From assembly GCA_020726085.1 (NCBI GenBank), contig DYTG01000006.1:16092-28778 (forward strand): 12,687 nucleotides of DNA, given 5' to 3'. Positions 1 to 5,819 of this stretch are shown here, in pieces; position 1 is the stretch's first letter; every line of letters begins with the position of its first letter. The DNA is from Sulfurovum sp. GTDB taxonomy: Bacteria > Campylobacterota > Campylobacteria > Campylobacterales > Sulfurovaceae. Position numbers and translations under genes: made by a program. The notes beneath the pieces were generated by a model. The model worked only from the letters and a program-made list of their open reading frames with translations. It made no database searches and had not been told where the DNA came from.

Positions 1-133
1 ATTTAAATTACAGTGATTTTAAAAAAACTTTTTATTAGGTTCGGCTTTAGCCGAACATTTGGAGACTATTGAATGTTTCAAACTTTAGCCAAAGCCGAGG
101 CTACGCTTTCAAGGTTGTTAGTTTGTAAGCAAT
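1..133. other. Intergenic region downstream of the aminotransferase gene
   Basis: No credible gene is present. The stretch holds a perfect palindrome at 39-56 (listed separately). A second, imperfect segment at about 84-102 shares TTTAGCC and AAAGCCGA words with it. A 25-codon frame starting at 73 runs into the 3' end of the aminotransferase gene on the other strand, has no ribosome binding site and is not credible as a gene. Confidence 0.6.
39..56. terminator. Perfect inverted repeat, possible terminator of the aminotransferase gene
   Basis: GTTCGGCT at 39-46 is the exact reverse complement of AGCCGAAC at 49-56, so either strand can fold into a strong short stem. Read on the minus strand, 78 bases after the aminotransferase stop codon, the stem is followed by CTAATAAAAAG and then seven T. 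The T run begins about 11 bases after the stem, which is too far for a textbook intrinsic terminator. A terminator or transcript-end structure is therefore plausible but not proven. An upstream plus-strand gene outside the window could also use it. Confidence 0.4.
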
Positions 134-1342
134 TTAAAACGATACCATAGGACTGCCCTCATCGAGAGGAAAGGTATCGCCACTGTAGCGGATAAACTTC
201 TCAATGCGTCGAATACCGTCACGAATAAGCGAAATATCACTCGCAAAAGAGAATCTAAAATATCCCTCCGCCCCAAAACCAATCCCAGGTACGACGGCTA
301 CGCCCACTTTTTCAAGCAAATCTTTGGCAAAACGCATTGAATCGTTGGTAATGTCTTTGATATTAACAAAGAGATAAAAAGCTCCTTGAGGGGCGATAAC
401 GCTTACTCCAGGGATTTGATTGAAGAGTTCCACTGCTTCAACGGCTCTTGCCTCAAAGGCTCGTCGCATACTCTCAATCTCTCTATCAACTTCACCGTTG
501 AGTGCGGGAATAGCGGCGTATTGGGTGATGGAGTTGATATTGGAGGTGCTTTGACCTTGCAAATCTCGTATGGCGGATATTAGCTCTTGATTGGGAGAGG
601 CTAGGTATCCAAAACGCCATCCCGTCATCGCAACGGATTTACTAAGTCCATTGATAGTAACGGTGCGAAGATACATATCACGGCTAATGCTTGCTGTAGA
701 GGTAAATTTGGTCTCATAAATAAGCTTTTCGTACATCTCATCGGAGGCTACAAAGATATTGGTATCTCTAAGGACACGCGCTAATTCTTCAAGCTCCTCT
801 TTGGAATAAACACTTCCTGTAGGATTAGAAGGAGAGGTTAAGATAAGCATTTTGGTTTTGGGCGTAATGGCTGAGTAGAGTTGTTCGGGGGTGATTTTAA
901 ACTTGGCAATGTCGTTGGTTTCGATAAAGACAGGCGTGCCCCCGCAAAAGGTAACGAGTTCGGGATAGGTTACCCAGTAGGGAGCCGGGATAATCACCTC
1001 ATCGCCCTCATCAATCAATACTTGAAAAAGATTAAACAAGGAGTGTTTCGCACCGTTGCTCACGATAATATCATTCGGAGCGTAAACAATACCGTTTTCA
1101 CGCTCTAGTTTTTCACTAATAGCCTCCAATAGTTTGGGAATACCGCCTACTGCGGTGTATTTAGTCATTCCCCTATCAAGTGCCAATTTTGCTTCATCTT
1201 TGATGCGTTGGGGTGTATCAAAATCGGGTTCACCTGCGGAGAAACTGATAATGTTTTTACCCTCTTCTTTGAGTTTTCTAGCCAAATCTGAAATCTCCAA
1301 TGTTAATGATGGAGAGAGTGTGTGCATACGTTTTGCTAACAT
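134..1342 (-). CDS. aspC: Class I pyridoxal-phosphate aminotransferase (aspartate aminotransferase type)
   Basis: The 402-residue protein is a cytoplasmic fold-type I PLP enzyme, most likely interconverting aspartate plus 2-oxoglutarate with oxaloacetate plus glutamate. Family hallmarks are all present. The motif SPSNPTG at 170-176 supplies Asn173. DEMYEKL from 201 supplies Asp201 and Tyr204 near the cofactor. NGLSKSVAMTGWRFGY at 231-246 carries the Schiff-base Lys235 and Arg243. YFRFSFA near 361 carries Arg363, expected to bind the substrate alpha-carboxylate. The length is normal for the subgroup, but about 17 residues (YSGDTFPLDEG and following) extend past where many relatives end. The gene is divergent from frdC and has a TATAAT box on its own strand at 1377-1382. 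Prephenate or another keto-acid aminotransferase activity cannot be excluded from sequence alone. The class is certain, the exact substrate less so. Confidence 0.93.
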   Translation of the reverse strand: MLAKRMHTLSPSLTLEISDLARKLKEEGKNIISFSAGEPDFDTPQRIKDEAKLALDRGMTKYTAVGGIPKLLEAISEKLERENGIVYAPNDIIVSNGAKHSLFNLFQVLIDEGDEVIIPAPYWVTYPELVTFCGGTPVFIETNDIAKFKITPEQLYSAITPKTKMLILTSPSNPTGSVYSKEELEELARVLRDTNIFVASDEMYEKLIYETKFTSTASISRDMYLRTVTINGLSKSVAMTGWRFGYLASPNQELISAIRDLQGQSTSNINSITQYAAIPALNGEVDREIESMRRAFEARAVEAVELFNQIPGVSVIAPQGAFYLFVNIKDITNDSMRFAKDLLEKVGVAVVPGIGFGAEGYFRFSFASDISLIRDGIRRIEKFIRYSGDTFPLDEGSPMVSF

Positions 1343-1376
1343 TTTATCTATACCCTTGATAAAAAAAATTTGAAAA

Positions 1377-1382
1377 ATTATA
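1377..1382 (-). promoter_or_regulatory. -10 box of the aminotransferase promoter
   Basis: On the minus strand the sequence reads GATAGTATAATTTTTC, with a perfect TATAAT 35 bases upstream of the ATG at 1342. A purine-rich AAGGG lies 10 bases before the start. No convincing -35 hexamer is seen, as is usual for this phylum's main sigma factor. Confidence 0.6.
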
Positions 1383-1467
1383 CTATCAAAGGGGTTAAGA
1401 TGAGTTTGAACTTAGGCTATCTTAATCATTTTTATAACCAAACCCTATCGCTTTAGAGTATTTATGC

Positions 1468-1473
1468 TAAAAT
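1468..1473 (+). promoter_or_regulatory. -10 box of the frd operon promoter
   Basis: TTTATGCTAAAAT at 1461-1473 matches an extended -10 element (TGCTAAAAT, hexamer TAAAAT), 33 bases upstream of the frdC start. It shares the 164-base divergent spacer with the aminotransferase promoter, so one bound regulator could affect both. No recognisable operator palindrome was seen. Confidence 0.5.
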
Positions 1474-1506
1474 TGTGCCGTTTTTAGACTACTACTAGGA
1501 ATCACC

Positions 1507-2244
1507 TTGCAAAAAAACCATCTCATTGAACTGCTTACCCAAAAAGACAACCGCAAAAAAAAGAGCAAAATACCCGCTCGTCTTGATTTTTTACAAAGTG
1601 CCACAGGTGCGGTATTGGTGCTTTTTATTATGTTTCATCTCCTCTTTGAATCCTCTATTTTATTGGGCAAAGATGCGATGTATGCCCTTACCAAAGCTTT
1701 TGAGCTTGATTTTGTATTTAAAGGGGGTGAGCCTTTGTTTATCGCCTTTTTGGCTTTTGGAGTCTTTGTTGTCTTTATTCTTCATGCGCTTCTAGCCATG
1801 CGTAAATTTCCCTCATCCTATCGAGAGTACAGTGCTTATCGCCTCCATGCCAAAATGATACAACACGAAGATACTTCCTTGTGGTTTATTCAAATTACGA
1901 CGGGTTTTATGATGTTTTTTTTGGGCTCGATCCATCTCTACACCATGATGACCCAACCCGATAAGATTGGTCCTTTTGCCTCAGCCGATAGAATCTATTC
2001 CGATACGATGTGGCCTATGTATCTTTTGCTGCTCGTTTCAGTAGTACTTCATGCGAGTGTGGGACTCTACCGCCTTATTATCAAATGGGGATGGTTTGAG
2101 CGTGAAAAATCCAAATGGATGATTAAAGCTGCAACGATTTTTTATCTAGGAATAGGGCTTGTTTCATTGGGTGTTTATATGAAGATTGGATACGAACATC
2201 GTGGAGAGTACGGCAAACGTTACACGGTGGAGGCTAACAAATGA
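1507..2244 (+). CDS. frdC: Fumarate reductase cytochrome b subunit (dihaem membrane anchor)
   Basis: The 245-residue membrane anchor transfers electrons from menaquinol through two b haems to FrdB. It resembles Wolinella FrdC throughout, for example ARLDFLQSATG near 24 and AMRKFP at 97-102. The haem ligands fall at exactly the Wolinella numbers: His44 (MFHLLF), His93 (ILHALL), His143 (SIHLY) and His182 (VLHASVGLYR). Glu66 of the quinol site is kept (AFELDF). Five membrane helices are apparent, at about 28-52, 76-97, 122-148, 167-192 and 208-226. The residue matching the E-pathway glutamate of Wolinella (Glu180) is Val180, codon GTA at 2044-2046. Translation starts at TTG 1507, supported by AGGA at 1497-1500 with a six-base spacer; no ATG suits the conserved N-terminus. 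The protein is about 11 residues shorter than the Wolinella one, mostly at the C-terminus. Confidence 0.96.
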   Translation: MQKNHLIELLTQKDNRKKKSKIPARLDFLQSATGAVLVLFIMFHLLFESSILLGKDAMYALTKAFELDFVFKGGEPLFIAFLAFGVFVVFILHALLAMRKFPSSYREYSAYRLHAKMIQHEDTSLWFIQITTGFMMFFLGSIHLYTMMTQPDKIGPFASADRIYSDTMWPMYLLLLVSVVLHASVGLYRLIIKWGWFEREKSKWMIKAATIFYLGIGLVSLGVYMKIGYEHRGEYGKRYTVEANK

Positions 2245-2359
2245 AACCCTCATGTTTCACAAACAACACTAAAAATCATGAAGGTTTCTCTCGCCAAGGG
2301 CGAAGCTTCAGTGAGAGGAATTTGTAAGGAGCTTTGCTTCTTGAAAAGGAGATTAAAAA
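2245..2359 (+). promoter_or_regulatory. Structured spacer between frdC and frdA
   Basis: This 115-base gap lies inside an operon whose other junctions overlap or abut. It can form two hairpins. In the first, 2285-2294 pairs with 2311-2320 (ten pairs, two of them G-U). In the second, 2326-2332 (AAGGAGC) pairs with 2336-2342 (GCTTCTT) around a TTT loop. The second stem contains a decoy AAGGAG; the frdA ribosome binding site is a second AAGGAG at 2346-2351. A 29-codon frame starts at an ATG overlapping the frdC stop (2242-2331) and ends at TAA 2326-2328. Possible roles are transcript processing or tuning of FrdC:FrdA output; a small dispersed-repeat insertion is an alternative. Confidence 0.45.
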
Positions 2360-4345
2360 ATGAAAATTATATACAGCGATGCCCTTATTGTGGGTGGAGG
2401 ATTGGCGGGATTACGCAGTGCTATTGCGACCAAAGAGAAAGGATTGGATACGATTGTTATAAGCATGGTTCCCGTCAAACGCTCTCATTCGGTTGCCGCT
2501 CAAGGGGGTATGCAAGCCGCTCTTGCTAATAGCGTCATGGGAGAGGGAGACAATGAAGATGTCCACTTTGCCGATACCGTCAAAGGAAGCGATTGGGGGT
2601 GTGATCAAGAGGTGGCTCGTATGTTTGTAGCAACTGCACCCAAAGCGATACGAGAACTTGCCAATTGGGGAGTGCCATGGAGTCGTATCAGTGCAGGGGA
2701 ACGTACCGTCATTATGAATGGGCAAAAAGAGATTATTCAAGAGAGCCAAGATGCCCATGGACTTATCAATGCCCGTGACTTTGGAGGCACCAAAAAGTGG
2801 CGAACCTGCTACACCTCCGATGCTACGGGTCACACCATGCTCTATGCCGTAGCCAATGAGGCACTTAGACGCAATGTCATTATCCACGACCGCAAAGAGG
2901 CGATATCGATTATCCACGACGAAAAAAAGGCTATTGGGGTGATTGCACGGGATTTGGTTAATGGAGAGCTTATCGCTTACGTTGCCAAAGGGACGATGAT
3001 AGCCACAGGCGGATACGGACGTATCTACAAACAATCCACAAACGCCATTATTTGCAAAGGTATTGGGACGGCTATTGCCCTTGAAACAGGCATTGCAACA
3101 CTGGGCAATATGGAAGCGGTGCAGTTTCATCCTACCCCTATTGTTCCCTCGGCTATTTTGCTCACAGAGGGATGTAGGGGCGATGGTGGAGTATTAAGAG
3201 ACAAAGATGGCTATCGCTTCATGCCCGATTACGAACCCGAAAAAAAAGAACTCGCCTCACGTGATGTCGTCAGCCGTCGTATGATACAACATATTCGTGC
3301 AGGTAAGGGCGTACCCTCTCCTTACGGTGAGCATCTATGGCTTGATATTTCGATTTTGGGACGCAAACATATCGAAAAAAACCTGCGTGACGTGCAAGAT
3401 ATTGCCAAAACTTTCAACGGTATCGATCCCGCCGATGAGGGGTCAAAGGGGTGGATGCCTGTATTGCCCATGCAACACTACTCCATGGGAGGAGTTCGTA
3501 CCAAGCCTACAGGAGAGAGTACCACGCTTGATGGACTCTTTGCGGCAGGAGAAGCGGCGTGTTGGGATTTGCATGGATTTAACCGCCTAGGGGGCAACTC
3601 GGTGAGCGAAGCGGTGGTATCGGGCATGATAGTGGGTGAGCATTTTGCTACCTATTGCAAAGAGAGAAACCTCAACGCCAATACCAGTGTCATATCAAAA
3701 TTTATGCAAAAACAATCCGATTATCTCAATGAGATACTAGCCTACAACGGCAAAGAGAATATCTTTGATATCAAAGATGAGATGCGTAGCATCATGCAAG
3801 AGGAGGTGGGGATATTTAGAAACGAAGAGGGACTCCAAAGAGCCGTGAAGCGTCTTGAGGAGCTACTCATCATGACCAAGCAGATCAATGTCAAATCCAA
3901 AATCCGTGGCAACAATCCCGAACTCAACGAAGCCTACCGTGTCCCCAAGATGCTCAAAATCGCTTTGTGTGTTGCTAAAGGAGCATTGGAGCGAAGAGAG
4001 AGTCGTGGAGCGCATTATCGAGAGGATTATATCAAACGTGATGATCTCAATTGGCTCAAACGTACCATTACTCGCTGGGAAGCCCCAGAGGCTACTACAC
4101 CAACGATTAGTTACGAAGAGCTTGATATTGCCAAGATGGAGCTACCCCCTGCCTTTAGGGGATACGGTCGTAAAGATTCGATTATCGAACATCCCCAAAG
4201 CATGGAGAGAACCCAAGAGATAGAGGCGTTCAAAGCAACCCATCCCGACATGGATAGATTTGAACTGCAAGAGCAATTGATGCCTTTTGAGTTGCCCCTT
4301 GATTACAAAAAGAAAAATCAACGTATAGGAGCAGAGTATGCATAG
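2360..4345 (+). CDS. frdA: Fumarate reductase flavoprotein subunit
   Basis: The 661-residue catalytic subunit reduces fumarate to succinate on the cytoplasmic face. The FAD dinucleotide-binding motif VGGGLAG lies at 11-17, and the covalent FAD-attachment site HSVAAQGG has His43, the Wolinella number. Substrate and catalytic residues are in place: His257 in QFHPT, Arg301 in ASRDVVSRR (the proton-donor arginine of the family), His373 in MQHYSMGG and Arg409 in HGFNRLGGNS. The C-terminal helical and capping region (about 440-661) is full length. The start at ATG 2360 is set by AAGGAG at 2346-2351, and the N-terminus MKIIYSDALIVGGG is what the family expects. The 3' end overlaps frdB by eight bases. 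The order C-A-B and the dihaem FrdC make this the Wolinella/Campylobacter type of complex, which may also work in the succinate-oxidising direction in vivo. Confidence 0.98.
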   Translation: MKIIYSDALIVGGGLAGLRSAIATKEKGLDTIVISMVPVKRSHSVAAQGGMQAALANSVMGEGDNEDVHFADTVKGSDWGCDQEVARMFVATAPKAIRELANWGVPWSRISAGERTVIMNGQKEIIQESQDAHGLINARDFGGTKKWRTCYTSDATGHTMLYAVANEALRRNVIIHDRKEAISIIHDEKKAIGVIARDLVNGELIAYVAKGTMIATGGYGRIYKQSTNAIICKGIGTAIALETGIATLGNMEAVQFHPTPIVPSAILLTEGCRGDGGVLRDKDGYRFMPDYEPEKKELASRDVVSRRMIQHIRAGKGVPSPYGEHLWLDISILGRKHIEKNLRDVQDIAKTFNGIDPADEGSKGWMPVLPMQHYSMGGVRTKPTGESTTLDGLFAAGEAACWDLHGFNRLGGNSVSEAVVSGMIVGEHFATYCKERNLNANTSVISKFMQKQSDYLNEILAYNGKENIFDIKDEMRSIMQEEVGIFRNEEGLQRAVKRLEELLIMTKQINVKSKIRGNNPELNEAYRVPKMLKIALCVAKGALERRESRGAHYREDYIKRDDLNWLKRTITRWEAPEATTPTISYEELDIAKMELPPAFRGYGRKDSIIEHPQSMERTQEIEAFKATHPDMDRFELQEQLMPFELPLDYKKKNQRIGAEYA

Positions 4346-5078
4346 AGTTTATGAAGATGGAGGAAGAGAGATTGTACTAACTATCTTTCGCCACAACCCC
4401 AACGATGAAGACTCCATCCCGCATTTTCAAGATTACCCCATTATCGAACGCCCAGGGATGACACTCTATATCGCCTTGACACAAATTTATACCTCTATGG
4501 ATCACGATGTAAGTTTTGATTTTGTCTGCCGTGCGGGTATTTGCGGCAGTTGTGCTATGGTCGTCAATGGCAAACCCCGTTTGGCTTGTAGGACGCTTAC
4601 GAGTGAGTTTAGCGAGGGTAAGATTACCCTTTTGCCTCTGCCTACTTTTCAACACATTAAAGATCTTTCAGTTGATACGGGAACCTTTATGAATGCAATG
4701 ACCAAACGGGTAGAGGGATGGATAGTCAATAACAGCCCCCAAGATATTTCCACCATCGAAAAACCCATCGACCCCGAACTTAGCGATGAGATATTTGAAC
4801 TCGATCGTTGCATTGAGTGCGGTATCTGTTTGGCTAGTTGCGCTACCAAAGTGATGCGTCCCAATTTTGTAGGTGCAGTAGGACTCAACCGTGTGGCACG
4901 ATTTTCGCTTGACCCTCACGATAGTCGAAGCGATGAGGAGTTTTATGAGTTGATTGGAGATGATGATGGCATCTTTGGATGTATGTCATTTATGGGGTGT
5001 CAAGACCACTGCCCCAAACACCTTCCGCTCCAAAAGCAAATAGCCTATATGCGCAACAAAATGGTAAAGGTACGCTAA
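4338..5078 (+). CDS. frdB: Fumarate reductase iron-sulfur subunit
   Basis: The 246-residue protein carries electrons between the haems of FrdC and the FAD of FrdA. Three cluster motifs are complete. The [2Fe-2S] ligands are Cys64, Cys69, Cys72 (CRAGICGSC) and Cys84. The [4Fe-4S] ligands are Cys158, Cys161 and Cys164 (CIECGIC), with Cys168. The [3Fe-4S] cluster uses Cys215, Cys221 and Cys225 (GCMSFMGCQDHCPK), with Cys168 serving according to the family's usual shared pattern. The start ATG lies inside the frdA 3' end, so the stop of frdA falls within the first codons; AGGAG at 4327-4331 gives a six-base spacer. The stop codon TAA directly abuts the ATG of the next gene. Length matches the Wolinella type, and nothing is missing. 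Confidence 0.97.
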   Translation: MHRVYEDGGREIVLTIFRHNPNDEDSIPHFQDYPIIERPGMTLYIALTQIYTSMDHDVSFDFVCRAGICGSCAMVVNGKPRLACRTLTSEFSEGKITLLPLPTFQHIKDLSVDTGTFMNAMTKRVEGWIVNNSPQDISTIEKPIDPELSDEIFELDRCIECGICLASCATKVMRPNFVGAVGLNRVARFSLDPHDSRSDEEFYELIGDDDGIFGCMSFMGCQDHCPKHLPLQKQIAYMRNKMVKVR

Positions 5079-5543
5079 ATGCCCCATGCATTAGAGCTTG
5101 AAACGATTATCGATTGCACCCTTGAGGGGTTGTATGCCTTTCATGCCAATCCCTATAATCTACCGCTCATTACACCGCCCAATATCAAAGTCGAGGTTAT
5201 CAAGCTCGACAAACCCATCCAAGAGGGCGTTCAAGGGGTGTTAAAAATCAAAAAAGGTTTGATAGCTTTTGTGTGGGGGTTTGTATTTGAAAAGGTGACA
5301 CCCCAACTCATTATCGACCGCTCGTTGCGTTCGCCTTTCAAGAGTTTTGTGCATGAACACCACTTTATTTCGATTGAAGATAGTCGCACAAAGTTGATTG
5401 ATAGAGTCACTTTTGAGCTACCTTTAGCACCGCTTTCCAATCCTATAGCGTGGTTTGTACGCTACGATATGAAAAATATGTTTATTTACCGCCACCAAAA
5501 GACACTGGAGTACTTTAGTGATAGCGTATTTGCTTCACTCTAG
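5079..5543 (+). CDS. SRPBCC-fold ligand-binding protein, fourth gene of the frd operon
   Basis: The 154-residue soluble protein has no signal peptide or membrane helix. It has the pattern of the START/SRPBCC superfamily, close to the COG4276-like domain that is sometimes fused to TIGR01777 epimerases. The signs are an N-terminal strand with NPYNLPLITPPNIKVEV at 24-40, an SPFKSFVHEHHF block at 85-96, TKLIDRVTFELPL at 104-116, and YRHQKTLEYF at 137-146 in the C-terminal helix. Such proteins form a deep pocket for hydrophobic ligands; the ligand here is unknown. Its ATG follows the frdB stop with no gap and only a weak AAGG upstream, so translational coupling to frdB is likely. The position suggests a role with the reductase, its quinone or its assembly, but this is inference. 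Fold assignment is fairly firm, function open. Confidence 0.75.
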   Translation: MPHALELETIIDCTLEGLYAFHANPYNLPLITPPNIKVEVIKLDKPIQEGVQGVLKIKKGLIAFVWGFVFEKVTPQLIIDRSLRSPFKSFVHEHHFISIEDSRTKLIDRVTFELPLAPLSNPIAWFVRYDMKNMFIYRHQKTLEYFSDSVFASL

Positions 5544-5556
5544 TAATCTTTTCTCC

Positions 5557-5584
5557 TTTCGCCTCGGGAGAGATGGAACGAGAA
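5557..5584 (+). repeat. Dispersed 3'-end hairpin element, copy A
   Basis: The first of three related 28-30-base copies, starting 14 bases after the SRPBCC stop. The stem pairs 5557-5561 with 5574-5578, and 5563-5565 with 5570-5572 (one mismatch, two G-U pairs), around a GGGA loop of GNRA type. The conserved tail CGAGAA follows. No T run follows, so it is not an ordinary intrinsic terminator. Confidence 0.6.
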
Positions 5585-5650
5585 AAAGCCACAACCCCAT
5601 TTTGCAACCCAACTTGAAAGGCTATTAGATACTTTTTAATGATTATCCAT

Positions 5651-5656
5651 TATAAT
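5651..5656 (+). promoter_or_regulatory. -10 box for the lipoprotein-nadB unit
   Basis: A perfect TATAAT lies 28 bases before the lipoprotein ATG at 5685, after a T- and A-rich stretch. It indicates that nadB is transcribed separately from the frd operon. Confidence 0.6.
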
Positions 5657-5684
5657 AGCCATAAAGTTACACAAAGAGAGAACC

Positions 5685-5819
5685 ATGTTACAAAATTTGA
5701 GAAAAATTGCCCTAATAGCTCTTCTCATGGCAATCACCCTAAGCAGTTGCGGCTACAAAACCGCTCCCATTTATGTAGAAAAAAGTAACTCCCAAAGGTC
5801 ACAAGATGCAAAACTATGA
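5685..5819 (+). CDS. Small lipoprotein, LptM (YifL)-like
   Basis: The 44-codon gene encodes a type II signal peptide and a short tail. The N-terminus has MLQNLRK, then a hydrophobic core IALIALLMAITL, then the lipobox LSSC with Cys22 as the lipidated residue, followed by GYKTAPIYVEK. The pattern C-G-x-K-x-x-P-x-Y resembles the LptM/YifL family (CGxKGPLYxP in enterobacteria), a small outer-membrane lipoprotein that helps mature the LPS translocon LptD; relatives often precede lysA. Here it precedes nadB and overlaps it by 14 bases in another frame. GAGAG at 5676-5680 can serve as ribosome binding site, and TATAAT lies at 5651-5656. Lipoprotein status is strongly supported; the LptM identity is inference from a very short motif. 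Confidence 0.75.
   Translation: MLQNLRKIALIALLMAITLSSCGYKTAPIYVEKSNSQRSQDAKL

Noticed and set aside
73..150. 25-codon frame MFQTLAKAEATL and onwards
   Set aside because: It has no ribosome binding site and overlaps the end of the aminotransferase gene on the other strand.
151..183. Resemblance of the aminotransferase 3' end (CCTCATCGAGAGGAAAGG) to the dispersed hairpin element
   Set aside because: The match needs a three-base gap, the stem is not kept, and the sequence is coding; too weak to call a fourth copy, although it coincides with the extra C-terminal tail.
2242..2328. 29-codon frame overlapping the frdC stop as a real small gene
   Set aside because: The frame runs through the hairpin sequences, has no recognisable features, and its end overlaps a predicted stem; kept only as part of the spacer description.
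2411..3130. 239-codon open frame antisense to frdA
   Set aside because: It lies entirely over a fully conserved frdA, shows no family motif, and has the Cys/His/Asn-rich look of an antisense reading.
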